Part shown: piece by piece, positions 16,363 to 24,209 of the stretch
Layout of the letters: each line of letters opens with the position of its first letter
Position numbering within the stretch: the stretch's first letter is position 1
Source of the DNA: an uncultured Bacteroidia bacterium
Lineage (GTDB): Bacteria; Bacteroidota; Bacteroidia; Bacteroidales; UBA932
Assembly (NCBI GenBank): GCA_902766255.1
Contig: CACXCS010000027.1
Location: 1-43,672, forward strand
DNA length: 43,672 nucleotides
Direction: 5' to 3'
Position numbers and translations under genes: made by a program
Notes under the pieces: generated by a model
Seen by the model: the letters and a program-made list of their open reading frames with translations, nothing else
The model's database searches: none
What the model was told of the DNA's origin: nothing

Positions 16363-17685
16363 TTATTGCTGTGTGATTGGGTGGTCTTTACGGAATTCGG
16401 CCAGGCGGGTGTCCAGCAGCTCGAACTGATTGTCTCGTATGCGGCTGGAGCATACCCTTACTCCCTTGCGGCCGCTGCCCATCTTGTCGAGGCTTACAGT
16501 GCTCACGCCATAGGACATAAGTTCCTGTACCAGAGGACCGCTGGCTATTCCAGGGTAGCTGACGGTAAAGAAGAAGCCGTCGCCCACCGGGCCCCTGGAA
16601 TCCTCGGGGTAAGTAATGCCGAAGCCATGACGGGCGAAAATGCTTTTCATCCGGACAGCCCTGGAGGAGTATTCGTGTATGTCGCGGACGAAGTTGAGGG
16701 AACCCTCGCAGCTGGCGTCCATCATGGCGGCTAGTCCCCACTGGGTGCTGGCGGTACAGCCCGATGTTATCATGTCCAAAATACCTCCGGTGATGGTAAG
16801 CCCGAACTGACCGGTACCTCCGTAGCGTGCGGCAAGGGCAGGGAAGCGACGCTCGTAAAGGTCTTTGCCTATGCACATTACGCCTATGCGCTGGCCTGCG
16901 TATGAGAAAATTTTGGATGCTGATAAAAGGATGATACAGTTGCCGGTGAATCTCGCAGCGGATGGAGGAAAGGGTTTCTGGTAGGGGACGTCGAAGCCGG
17001 AATTCCTGAAGTCCATGCAGAAGTATGCCTGATCCTCGATGACGGCGACACCATATTCATCAGCTACCGACGCTATGGTGTGGAGCTCCTGCTCGGACAT
17101 GCACATCCATGAGGGGTTGTTTGGAGTGGAATAAACAATTGCGGCGATGTCGCCATCGGACATCTCGGCACGCAGACGGCCTTCCAGATGGGGACCGCGG
17201 CAATCGGCTATCTCTATGCCCTTCCAGGGTATTCCCAAAATCGCCATCTGTTGCTTGTTGGCCGAGAAACTGGGTTCGATCACCAATATTTTATTCTTTC
17301 CGGGTGTGCATTGGGTGCATGCTGCAAAAGCGGCGAATGCCCCGAGCATAGAGCCTGTAGTTGGGATGCAGCGCGCAGGCTCCATATCCAGGTCTAGGAA
17401 GGCCTTGACAAAGCGCGACGAGGCTTGCTTGAGCACGGGAAGGCCGTCGGTAGGGGGGTAACCAGATACCTTGCCGGCATCGAGCGCCGCTTTCTCGGCC
17501 TCGATGCCTATGCGGTTGGGCGCCAGTCCCGGGGATCCGAGTTCCATGTGGATTACAGGAATACCGGTATTGTTCTCAAGTTCGGCCGCAAGAGCGGCGC
17601 TCTCCATGATGGTAACGTCTCCCGGTGCCTCGATGTGGCACTTGCGGCAGGCTGCTGCCATTGTTTCATCGTCAAAGACTTTCAT
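16363..17685 (-). CDS. PLP-dependent class I/II aminotransferase
   Basis: The 440-residue fold-type I aminotransferase has the PLP lysine in SASKIFSYAGQRIG, the substrate loop STPNNPSWM, and VIEDQAYFCMDF. The N-terminus lacks a signal peptide, so it is cytoplasmic. I start at ATG 17685 (MKVFDDE); the TTG three codons upstream lies inside a -7 box (TACCTTTG, 17699-17692) that ends 6 nt before this ATG. It is the first gene of a tight operon with the AmgK/RapZ fusion and the MurU-like enzyme. The substrate is unknown. Confidence 0.85.
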   Translation of the reverse strand: MKVFDDETMAAACRKCHIEAPGDVTIMESAALAAELENNTGIPVIHMELGSPGLAPNRIGIEAEKAALDAGKVSGYPPTDGLPVLKQASSRFVKAFLDLDMEPARCIPTTGSMLGAFAAFAACTQCTPGKNKILVIEPSFSANKQQMAILGIPWKGIEIADCRGPHLEGRLRAEMSDGDIAAIVYSTPNNPSWMCMSEQELHTIASVADEYGVAVIEDQAYFCMDFRNSGFDVPYQKPFPPSAARFTGNCIILLSASKIFSYAGQRIGVMCIGKDLYERRFPALAARYGGTGQFGLTITGGILDMITSGCTASTQWGLAAMMDASCEGSLNFVRDIHEYSSRAVRMKSIFARHGFGITYPEDSRGPVGDGFFFTVSYPGIASGPLVQELMSYGVSTVSLDKMGSGRKGVRVCSSRIRDNQFELLDTRLAEFRKDHPITQQ

Positions 17686-17691
17686 AATAAA

Positions 17692-17699
17692 CAAAGGTA
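17692..17699 (-). promoter_or_regulatory. -7 box of the aminotransferase operon
   Basis: TACCTTTG on the minus strand, 6 nt before the ATG at 17685. No clear -33 TTTG is seen at the expected distance. Confidence 0.5.
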
Positions 17700-17765
17700 A
17701 TATTTTTCGTGCATTTTCTGGTGTGTTGCTCTGTCCGGAAGAATATTTTTGTGAAATTTTTCAAA

Positions 17766-17817
17766 ATATCGCTTGCGATATAAATTTTTTGTCGTATATT
17801 TGCATCGTGAACGATAT
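17766..17817 (+). promoter_or_regulatory. Twin-palindrome operator and promoter of the ferritin-gpx operon
   Basis: The palindrome ATATCGCTTGCGATAT (17766-17781) contains the -33 TTG (17773-17775). The -7 box TATATTTG is at 17795-17802, 19 bp on. A second palindrome ATCGTGAACGAT (17804-17815) covers the transcription start. Both fit ATCGNNNNCGAT, with centres 36 bp apart. The same arrangement occurs before the OhrR-like gene at 21166-21217. Confidence 0.8.
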
Positions 17818-17841
17818 AAATTATAACTAAAAATAAATAAT

Positions 17842-18297
17842 ATGGACTTTACAACAACTTATCAGGTTTCACAGATGATTGTGAACGAACTTGCCGGAAG
17901 CGCTTTTGTGCACAAAATGCAGGGACAGCTTTTCAAGAGCCAGGGATTCACCAAACTCGGCCAGAAGTACCTCGACCACTACACCGAGGAGATGGGCTGG
18001 GTAGAGAAGTACACCGACCGCCTTTTGGATCTCGGCTGCGTGCCCGAGGTGAAGGTAAATAACACTTCCAAGCTGATTGAGGACCCAAAGGCCTATCTTG
18101 AGGCCGACCTTAAACTGCAGAAAGAGGGAGTTGAGACTCTTTATAAAATAATGCCCGCTCTTGCGCAGGATCCTACCACTTATGATATAACCAAGGCTTA
18201 TCTTCTTGACGAAGAGGAGGATCTGTACTGGGACGAGGAACAGCTTGACCTTATCGGGAAGATCGGTTATCAGAACTGGCTTGTTAAGCAGCTCTAA
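17842..18297 (+). CDS. Ferritin-like (bacterioferritin/Dps-related) protein
   Basis: The 151-residue all-helical protein begins MDFTTTYQVSQMIVNELAGS. The four-helix pattern resembles bacterioferritin: NEL near residue 16, HYTEEMGWVEKYTDRLLDLG, LQKEGVETL, and LLDEEEDLYWDEEQLDLIGKIG. In bacterioferritin the second and fourth helices carry ExxH; here I read EMGW and EEDL, so the usual ferroxidase His residues seem replaced. It would store iron or protect against peroxide in the cytoplasm. It shares an operon with the peroxidase gene 2 nt downstream and an operator with the OhrR-like gene. A leader of about 33 nt precedes the ATG. Confidence 0.8.
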   Translation: MDFTTTYQVSQMIVNELAGSAFVHKMQGQLFKSQGFTKLGQKYLDHYTEEMGWVEKYTDRLLDLGCVPEVKVNNTSKLIEDPKAYLEADLKLQKEGVETLYKIMPALAQDPTTYDITKAYLLDEEEDLYWDEEQLDLIGKIGYQNWLVKQL

Positions 18298-18299
18298 TT

Positions 18300-18917
18300 A
18301 TGAAGAATAGTTTAATCTGCGCACTCATGGCAATGCTTTTTGTGTTGCCGTCATGCGCCCAGAACAATAAACCCATGGCAAAGATATATGATTACAAAGC
18401 CTTGAACAACAAAGGAGTCGAGGTAGATTTCTCACAGTACGAGGGCAAAGTCCTCCTGATTGTTAATACAGCGTCAAAGTGCGGTTTCACTCCCCAGTAC
18501 GACGGCCTTGAGGCTCTTTATCAGAAGTATAAAGACAAGGGGCTGGTGGTAATAGGTTTCCCTTGCGACCAGTTTGCCCATCAGGAGCCAGGCTCCGACG
18601 AGGAGATTGCAGAATTCTGCCGCCTCAACCACGGAGTTACCTTCCCTCTTATGGCAAAGACCGATGTCAACGGTGCCAACGAGTCTCCCGTCTTCACATA
18701 TCTGAAGGCAGCCGCCCCCACCGAGGAGTACAAAGGTTTTAAGGCTAAGGCTACACGCACTATGCTGAAAGGTATCAGCAAGAGCGTCGAGAAGGACAGC
18801 GACATCCTTTGGAATTTCACCAAATTCCTCATCAGCAAAGACGGATCTACCGTAAAGCGTTTCGCTCCCGTGGCCGAGCCCGCGTCTTTTGAAAAGGATA
18901 TCGAGGCAATGCTGTAA
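18300..18917 (+). CDS. Glutathione peroxidase family lipoprotein
   Basis: The 205-residue thiol peroxidase has the Gpx motifs NTASKCGFTPQY (peroxidatic Cys61), VIGFPCDQFAHQEPG (Cys89) and WNFTKFLI. It uses Cys rather than selenocysteine, and such enzymes usually draw electrons from thioredoxin. The N-terminus is a lipoprotein signal peptide (FVLPSC, Cys19), which places the enzyme in the periplasm or envelope. An internal ATG (MAKIYDYK) would give a cytoplasmic form, but the coupled start TAATTATG after the ferritin gene supports 18300. It is the second gene of the operator-controlled operon and ends before a hairpin. Confidence 0.9.
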   Translation: MKNSLICALMAMLFVLPSCAQNNKPMAKIYDYKALNNKGVEVDFSQYEGKVLLIVNTASKCGFTPQYDGLEALYQKYKDKGLVVIGFPCDQFAHQEPGSDEEIAEFCRLNHGVTFPLMAKTDVNGANESPVFTYLKAAAPTEEYKGFKAKATRTMLKGISKSVEKDSDILWNFTKFLISKDGSTVKRFAPVAEPASFEKDIEAML

Positions 18918-18946
18918 AGCACAGGCGATTACGATAGCTGAAAAGT

Positions 18947-18980
18947 AATTTGCGCAGTTGGGTGACCGGCTGCGCAAATT
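18947..18980 (+). terminator. Hairpin after the peroxidase gene
   Basis: AATTTGCGCAG (18947-18957) and CTGCGCAAATT (18970-18980) form a perfect 11-bp stem with a 12-nt loop. The following T-tract is short (TTGTTAT). It overlaps the promoter of the next gene. Confidence 0.6.
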
Positions 18981-18991
18981 TGTTATATTTG
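18958..18991 (+). promoter_or_regulatory. Promoter of the DUF1295 gene
   Basis: TTG (18958-18960) and TATATTTG (18984-18991) are 23 bp apart, slightly long. The box ends 7 nt before the ATG at 18999. The -33 element lies in the loop of the preceding hairpin. Confidence 0.5.
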
Positions 18992-18998
18992 CAGCAGT

Positions 18999-19946
18999 AT
19001 GAAAAAGATGAATATTACTCTGATGGCAACACTGTTAGTGCTTTCCATCATCGTATGCCCGGTGCTGTATTTCACAGTTGGACCTGCATTGGATGAAACT
19101 CAGCTGGAAACACTTAAGATCATAGGCATCATTGCCGGCTGCAGCGCGGCTTTCTGCTTCATAGTAGGCGAGGCCACCGGCAACAATTCCCAGATGGACA
19201 AACTTTGGAGCCTCCTCCCCATAGCCTATACCTGGGTAATTGCAGTCAAGGGCGGCATGAACGCCCGTCTTGTAGTGATGGCCATTCTTGCCACTGTCTG
19301 GGGTATACGCCTGACAGTAAATTTTGCCCGTAAGGGCGCCTACAGCCTCAGATTCTGGGAAGGAACTGAAGACTACCGTTGGGCGATTGTCCGCTCGGGA
19401 CCTGCATTCAAGAAGCGCTGGGCATGGACACTCTTCGACCTTGGATTTATCTGCATCTATCAGAATGCGCTGGTGCTGATGACCACCTTCCCTGCGCTGG
19501 TGGCAATGAAGTCTGATGCCCCGTTCGGCTGGATCGATTGCGTCGCCGCAGCGCTGATGCTGGGATTCATAATCTGGGAAACGGTTGCCGATGAGCAGCA
19601 GTGGGCCTTCCAGACCAAAAAATGGGCTATGATCAATGAGGGGAAGAAACTCGAAGAATTGCCTGCGCCGTATAACAAGGGATTCAACACGACGGGCCTG
19701 TGGGGCCGTAGCCGTCATCCAAACTATTTCGGCGAACAGTCCATCTGGGCGTCATTCTACTTGTTCTCCATAGGTGCAGGAACTGGCATTATCAACTGGA
19801 GCATCATAGGCGCTCTTTTGCTGATAGTCCTGTTCCAGGGCAGTTCCGCCCTGGCAGAGGAAATCAGCGGCGGCAAGTACCCCGAATACGAGAAGTACTG
19901 CAGCAGCGTGCCCCGCTTCTTCCCGGGCAAGAAATACAAGCAATAA
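18999..19946 (+). CDS. DUF1295 membrane protein (steroid 5-alpha-reductase-like)
   Basis: The 315-residue protein has several membrane segments. Its C-terminal half matches DUF1295 (FNTTGLWGRSRHPNYFGEQSIWASFYLFSI, then GKYPEYEKYCSSVPRFFPGKKY), a family related to steroid 5-alpha-reductases and isoprenylcysteine methyltransferases. It would lie in the inner membrane and possibly act on a lipid, using NADPH; the substrate is not known. Nearby genes give no clear pathway. It has its own promoter. Confidence 0.85.
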   Translation: MKKMNITLMATLLVLSIIVCPVLYFTVGPALDETQLETLKIIGIIAGCSAAFCFIVGEATGNNSQMDKLWSLLPIAYTWVIAVKGGMNARLVVMAILATVWGIRLTVNFARKGAYSLRFWEGTEDYRWAIVRSGPAFKKRWAWTLFDLGFICIYQNALVLMTTFPALVAMKSDAPFGWIDCVAAALMLGFIIWETVADEQQWAFQTKKWAMINEGKKLEELPAPYNKGFNTTGLWGRSRHPNYFGEQSIWASFYLFSIGAGTGIINWSIIGALLLIVLFQGSSALAEEISGGKYPEYEKYCSSVPRFFPGKKYKQ

Positions 19947-19979
19947 ATTACTATATTTGCGGGTCTATAACTAACTGAT

Positions 19980-20525
19980 ATGCCTGCAGGAGCACTCAAG
20001 AGTTTTCACTTTCCACCCGAGTTCTACGCCGATGATGTAGCAGATATTGCCGCCGGCTGCATCCAGCGCTATGGCGAAAGGGAATGGCGTGCGGCGGTAC
20101 TTACCAATGAGATTCACGGTCATCTTGGCATATATTCCACTATCGGTGCCAAAATGGGAATAAGGGCTTTTGAACTTTTCCGGGAGAAGGGCCTCGAAGG
20201 GGAGATATTTGTGGAATCCTTTGCAGGGAGTACCCCTCCCGTAAGCTGCCTCAACGACGGCCTTCAGGTCAGCACGGGAGCATCCATGGGGCATGGCCTC
20301 TTTTCTGTTTCCCCCTGCCCGAAGCCATCTGCCAGGGCGCGCTTCAGTTGTTGCGGCGAGTCTTTCGAGATGGGCTTGAGGCCTGAGTTTGAGCAGATTA
20401 TAAAAGCAGATATAAGCAGGGGAGCAGCTCTCTATGGCCGTACGCCCCAATACTGGAGCTATGTCCGCAAACTTGCCATTCAGTACTGGCGGGACTGGGA
20501 CCGTACCCGGCTTTTTGATATATGA
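19980..20525 (+). CDS. FmdE-family protein (formylmethanofuran dehydrogenase subunit E-like)
   Basis: The 181-residue protein carries the FmdE-type motifs IHGHLGIYSTIGAKMG and STPPVSCLNDGLQVSTGASMG. Family members outside methanogens are small metal-binding proteins, often next to molybdopterin or ABC metal-uptake genes; none is present here. No signal peptide is visible, so it is cytoplasmic. The promoter has TATATTTG at 19952-19959 and a leader of about 15 nt. Its stop overlaps the start of the sulfatase remnant as ATGA. The function is unknown. Confidence 0.75.
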   Translation: MPAGALKSFHFPPEFYADDVADIAAGCIQRYGEREWRAAVLTNEIHGHLGIYSTIGAKMGIRAFELFREKGLEGEIFVESFAGSTPPVSCLNDGLQVSTGASMGHGLFSVSPCPKPSARARFSCCGESFEMGLRPEFEQIIKADISRGAALYGRTPQYWSYVRKLAIQYWRDWDRTRLFDI

Positions 20526-20806
20526 GAATGCGAGCAGTCTACAGATTATCTTTAGGCCTTCCGTTACTGTCCCTGGCGGCATGTCAGAAAGTTGACTGGA
20601 AACTTGTTTACCGTATGCGTACGCGCAGGCTGGAACTATACAATCTCTCTGAAGATATTGGGGAAGAGCATGATCTTGCAACGGTGCATCCTGAGATCGT
20701 GCAGCGCCTTGCCTCCGAGCTCGGTACAAGGCTCAGGCAGTCAGGAGCACCCATGCCCGTGGTGCGCTCTACCGGAGAAGCGGTTCCGTTCCCGAATGAA
20801 CTATAA
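20522..20806 (+). pseudogene. Sulfatase remnant: signal peptide joined to C-terminal tail
   Basis: The 94-codon frame starts with a lipoprotein-like signal (LGLPLLSLAAC). From WKLVYRMRTRRLELYNLSED onward it continues as the C-terminal tail of an arylsulfatase (GEEHDLATVHPEIVQRLASEL, GAPMPVVRSTGEAVPFP). The 400 or more residues of the catalytic domain, with the Cys/Ser formylglycine site, are missing. The frame is intact across the join, so it may still be translated, by coupling to the FmdE stop, but it cannot be an active sulfatase. Confidence 0.72.
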
Positions 20807-20828
20807 CTATTTACGACATCGACAGAAC

Positions 20829-21155
20829 ATGAATTTCAACGGTATTATTATAGGAGCAGCAGTGTTTCTGAGTATTGGCATCTGCCACCCTGCTGTTATT
20901 AAAATGGAATACTATATGGGGAAGAAAAGCTGGTGGGTCTGGCTGGTGGCCGGCATAACCCTGGCTGTGCTTTCCCTGCTGGTAAAGAACAATACTGTTT
21001 CCATTATCTTGGGAGGCGTTGCCTTTTGCTGTATATGGGGTATCCATGAGATGTTCTTGCAGGAAAAACGTGTGCTTCGCGGTTGGTTCCCAGAGAATCC
21101 CAAGCGTCACGATTATTACGAGGCGCGTCGTAAGGAATTGCAGGAAAAGGAGTAA
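20829..21155 (+). CDS. DUF4491 family small membrane protein
   Basis: The 108-residue protein starts MNFNGIIIGAAVFLSIGICH. It has three membrane segments (GIIIGAAVFLSIGI, WWVWLVAGITLAVLSLLV, VSIILGGVAFCCIWGI) and a basic tail ending ERGWFPENPKRHDYY-like (RGWFPENPKRHDYYEARRKE). This matches DUF4491, which is common in Bacteroidales and of unknown function. I chose ATG 20829 because the upstream part of the frame lies within the sulfatase remnant in another frame. Confidence 0.82.
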   Translation: MNFNGIIIGAAVFLSIGICHPAVIKMEYYMGKKSWWVWLVAGITLAVLSLLVKNNTVSIILGGVAFCCIWGIHEMFLQEKRVLRGWFPENPKRHDYYEARRKELQEKE

Positions 21156-21165
21156 TAGCCTCATA

Positions 21166-21217
21166 ATATCGCTTGCGATATAAAAATAAAGTTGTATATT
21201 TGCATCGTGAACGATAT
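21166..21217 (+). promoter_or_regulatory. Twin-palindrome operator and promoter of the OhrR-like gene
   Basis: This is the same arrangement as at 17766. ATATCGCTTGCGATAT (21166-21181) overlaps the -33 TTG, TATATTTG lies at 21195-21202, and ATCGTGAACGAT at 21204-21215. Spacings are identical and only the bases between the elements differ. It implies autoregulation by the downstream MarR protein. Confidence 0.8.
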
Positions 21218-21240
21218 AAACAAATCGTCAAGTTGCAAAT

Positions 21241-21699
21241 ATGATCCGAGAAGAATTCAAACTGGACAACCAGCTCTGTTTCAGACTATATACAGCCTCC
21301 CGCCTGCTTACACAGGCATATCATCCTCTGCTCGCTTCGCAGGGACTCACTTATCCGCAGTACCTGGTGCTGCTCGTCCTGTGGGAGAATGACTCACAGC
21401 CCGTGAACGATATAGCCAAGCGTCTCATGCTGGAGACCAATACTGTCACGCCCCTCCTTCAGCGCATGGAGAAAGAGGGCATGCTGGTTCGTACCAAAGG
21501 AAGAAAGGACGCCCGCCAAATGATTGTCTCCCTGACTCCAAAGGGTAGGGAACTCCAGAAAGAACTGTCGGAGGTGCCCTTTACCATCGGACGTGCCGTG
21601 ATATGCGACAGCGTTACCCCTGAAAGCGCCCGGGAGCTTTTCCGCATGCTGGACAATATCATCACGAAGTTGAGTTCCGAAAAGAATCTGGAATCGTAA
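21241..21699 (+). CDS. OhrR-type MarR-family peroxide-sensing repressor
   Basis: The 152-residue winged-helix protein matches OhrR closely at the N-terminus (LDNQLCFRLYTASRLLTQAYHPLL, GLTYPQYLVLLVLWE). Cys13, Tyr27 and Tyr38 have the same spacing as the reactive Cys15, Tyr29 and Tyr40 of Bacillus OhrR. A second Cys (about 122, AVICDS) could form the disulfide of 2-Cys OhrR proteins. The DNA-binding helix and wing are VTPLLQRMEKEGMLVRTKGRKDARQ. It should repress its own gene and the ferritin-gpx operon through the shared palindromes and release on organic hydroperoxide oxidation. No ohr gene is in the window. Confidence 0.87.
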   Translation: MIREEFKLDNQLCFRLYTASRLLTQAYHPLLASQGLTYPQYLVLLVLWENDSQPVNDIAKRLMLETNTVTPLLQRMEKEGMLVRTKGRKDARQMIVSLTPKGRELQKELSEVPFTIGRAVICDSVTPESARELFRMLDNIITKLSSEKNLES

Positions 21700-21709
21700 A
21701 GCCGCTATT

Positions 21710-22296
21710 ATGAATAGTTTGCCTGTAAGGCCGCACTGGAGCGGGGATGCAGATTATTCACATGTCCCTTTCTTCATAAGACGGATGGATACCCATGGGC
21801 GGCTTTCAGCGCTGGTGCCCGGTCTCCTTATTCCGGAATACGGAGCTTCTCTCACGTCGACCATTTACCTCAGGGGCATCGGTTCCCGAATGGAGAATCC
21901 CTCGATGGGACTATATGTGGACGGCATTCCAATTATGGACAAAAATGCTTACGACTTCGATTGGACGGGGATAAACTTCGCCGCTCTGATGAGAGGGCCG
22001 GCGGCAACTTTGTACGGACGCAACGCAATGAGCGGGACCCTGGTAATGCAGTCCGTGCGTCTGATGGTCAGAATCATCTGAACGCTTTTGCCGAGGCGGG
22101 ATTGCTCAAGGAGCCGGTAAGTATTCGGCCGGAAGCACGCATTGCTCTGGCATTCCCCGGCTGGGAACTCTGGCTCAGGGGAGAAAACCTGGCAGGGAAC
22201 AGCGGCAGGACCTTTTATTTCAAGTCGGTCGGGCGTGAATTCTTCAGCCGTGAACGCCCACGCAACTTAATCGTTGGAATTAGTATAAATATTTGA
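21710..22296 (+). pseudogene. TonB-dependent receptor remnant, internally deleted
   Basis: A first frame (21710-22081) carries only the plug domain (LSALVPGLLIPEYGASLTSTIYLRGIGSR, PSMGLYVDGIPIMDK, GPAATLYGRNAMSG), without signal peptide or TonB box. After about 22060 the homology moves to another frame, which ends with the last strands of a receptor barrel (WLRGENLAGNSGRTFYF, RPRNLIVGISINI). Some 500 residues of barrel are missing. It lies 10 nt after the OhrR-like gene and 2 nt before a lipoprotein that was probably its operon partner. Confidence 0.85.
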
Positions 22297-22298
22297 GA

Positions 22299-22736
22299 AT
22301 GAATAAGTTTTTACTGGGTATTGCAGCCCTTGCCTTAATCGCTTGCAATAAGATGGACGTGGTCACGACACCCGATAGCGCAGACTTTATAGGTACCGTG
22401 TCGGTATGGTACGAGGAATCATGGTTCAACAATGAAATTATCGGGGTACGTTATTCTCCTGCCGAAGATGGGACTTCGGCTACCATAACGATATTCAAGA
22501 TCCGGTTTGTGCCTAAAATGCCGGTCAGGGTCGATGTTGCCGTTCCTGATATACGCTTGACGATGTCGGATGGCGTGGCGCATCTGGACTGCGACTACGT
22601 CATACCGCTCGCGCTTGGCGGAGATTATCCCAAATACACCGTAACCGACTTTTCAGGCACCCAAAAGGGAGATGAGCTGGAATTCTCCCTGAATTTCGGA
22701 ATCTATCCTACAGTTTTCAGAGGGGTAAAACAATAG
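22299..22736 (+). CDS. Calycin-like lipoprotein
   Basis: The 145-residue protein starts MNKFLLGIAALALIACNK (lipobox LIAC) and so is a lipoprotein. The rest is beta-rich, and the end (YTVTDFSGTQKGDELEFSLNFGIYPTVFRG) is like calycin/lipocalin-like proteins found beside TonB receptors in Bacteroidales. I use ATG 22299, 2 nt after the receptor remnant stop. Its partner receptor is decayed, so the gene may be an orphan. It converges on trkH with one base between the stops. Confidence 0.7.
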   Translation: MNKFLLGIAALALIACNKMDVVTTPDSADFIGTVSVWYEESWFNNEIIGVRYSPAEDGTSATITIFKIRFVPKMPVRVDVAVPDIRLTMSDGVAHLDCDYVIPLALGGDYPKYTVTDFSGTQKGDELEFSLNFGIYPTVFRGVKQ

Positions 22737-22737
22737 T

Positions 22738-24189
22738 CTAATGCCTCTGCGTTACTGAAAGAAGCAAATACAGGGCAGGGAAGATTTCAAGACGTCCGAT
22801 CAGCATCTCAATCATGCCTGTAGCTTTCAGTATGGAAGGGAAGGCTGCGTAGTTGGACATCGAACCCACATCGCCGAAGCCTGGGCCTACATTTCCTATG
22901 CAGGCAATCGACGCTGTTACCCCGGTTGTAAAGTCTAGCCCGCTGGCGATGTTGATGGCTGCAAATACCACGACGATAAGGAGGTAACAAAAGATATAAC
23001 CGTAGGCGTCGCTGATCTGTTCTTCGCTTTTTGCCTTGCCGTCCACCTTGACGAAATAGACTGAGTTCGGCGATACGGTCAATCTCATTTTCCGGAATAT
23101 TCCCTTGGCGGCAAGTATGGCACGGTCTATCTTTATGCCTCCGGAAGTAGAACCCGAGCAGCCGCAGATGAGCGAGCAGATTATGAGCGTTGACATGCTT
23201 AGAGGAGGCCACAGCGTGGTGTCATGGGTGGCAAATCCGGTTGTAGTGGAGATAGAGGCCACCTGGAACGAGGCATCCCGGAGTGCGGTCCAGAATGAGC
23301 TGTAATGTCCGTTTATGAGCAGGTCGACGGTAACTACAACGATGGCAAGACCCACAAGAGAAATGAATACTTTGATTATTTCTGACTTCCAGATGTACTT
23401 GGGCCTTCCTCTGAGAAACGCCAGGAACAAAATGCCGAAATGTATGCCGGCTGCGAGCATGGCTACGGTCAGGATAATCTCTGCAGCGGGATTGGCATAA
23501 AAAGCAATACTGGTATTCCTGGTGCAGAATCCGCAGGTGCTGCAGGCCGACATCGCGTTGGTGGCTGCGTCAAACCAGCCCATCCCTGTGAGTTTAAGCG
23601 AGAAAAAGGTAACAATGGTCAATGAGATGTAGGTGAGAATCATCTTGCTGGCAAAACTGCTGCTTTCCTCGCCTGCAAATGCGTCCCGGGCGACATTTGA
23701 GATTTCCGCTTTCGACAGCGCGGATTTGTCAGTACCTATGGTCAGCATCGAGAACAACGTCACGATACCGATGCCGCCCACCCATGCCGTGGATATCCGC
23801 CAGAACTGCAGACCCCGGGGAAGGGCCTCGATGTCATTGAGGATGGAAGCGCCGGTGGTGGTGAATCCGGATACGCTTTCGAACAAAGCATTTATTGGGG
23901 TGAATTCGTGCCCGTAGAAGAGGAATGGCAGCATCCCGAAAAGGCAGGCCAGTACCCAAGACCCTACAACTATGCAGTTTCCGTCGCGGAACGTCATTTT
24001 ATGCCGGCCTTTTCTTACAAAAATAAGCGGGAAAAAGCCGACGTTGCCAGTAAGGAAAGCAGAGAGTAGCAGCAATACCCGGCTTTCGTCGCCGGGGGTG
24101 CATAAAGCAATAATGCCGGATACGGCCATGAGCGCTGCTACAAATAGCATCGAGACGCCGATATACCAGGTGATAATCCGCCAGTTCAT
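22738..24189 (-). CDS. trkH: TrkH-family potassium uptake protein
   Basis: The 483-residue membrane protein belongs to the Trk/Ktr/HKT transporters. Pore-loop signatures are visible: SGFTTTGASIL, MSACSTCGFCTRNTSI, STTTGFATHDTTLWP and CIGNVGPGFGDVG. It moves K+ through the inner membrane, normally gated by the cytoplasmic TrkA protein, which is not encoded here. I chose ATG 24189 (MNWRIITWYIG). The promoter has TTG 20 bp before TATCTTTG (24217-24210). It is divergent from the OxyR-like gene. Confidence 0.92.
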   Translation of the reverse strand: MNWRIITWYIGVSMLFVAALMAVSGIIALCTPGDESRVLLLLSAFLTGNVGFFPLIFVRKGRHKMTFRDGNCIVVGSWVLACLFGMLPFLFYGHEFTPINALFESVSGFTTTGASILNDIEALPRGLQFWRISTAWVGGIGIVTLFSMLTIGTDKSALSKAEISNVARDAFAGEESSSFASKMILTYISLTIVTFFSLKLTGMGWFDAATNAMSACSTCGFCTRNTSIAFYANPAAEIILTVAMLAAGIHFGILFLAFLRGRPKYIWKSEIIKVFISLVGLAIVVVTVDLLINGHYSSFWTALRDASFQVASISTTTGFATHDTTLWPPLSMSTLIICSLICGCSGSTSGGIKIDRAILAAKGIFRKMRLTVSPNSVYFVKVDGKAKSEEQISDAYGYIFCYLLIVVVFAAINIASGLDFTTGVTASIACIGNVGPGFGDVGSMSNYAAFPSILKATGMIEMLIGRLEIFPALYLLLSVTQRH

Positions 24190-24209
24190 ATCTTGCAGTT
24201 TTGAAGTGA

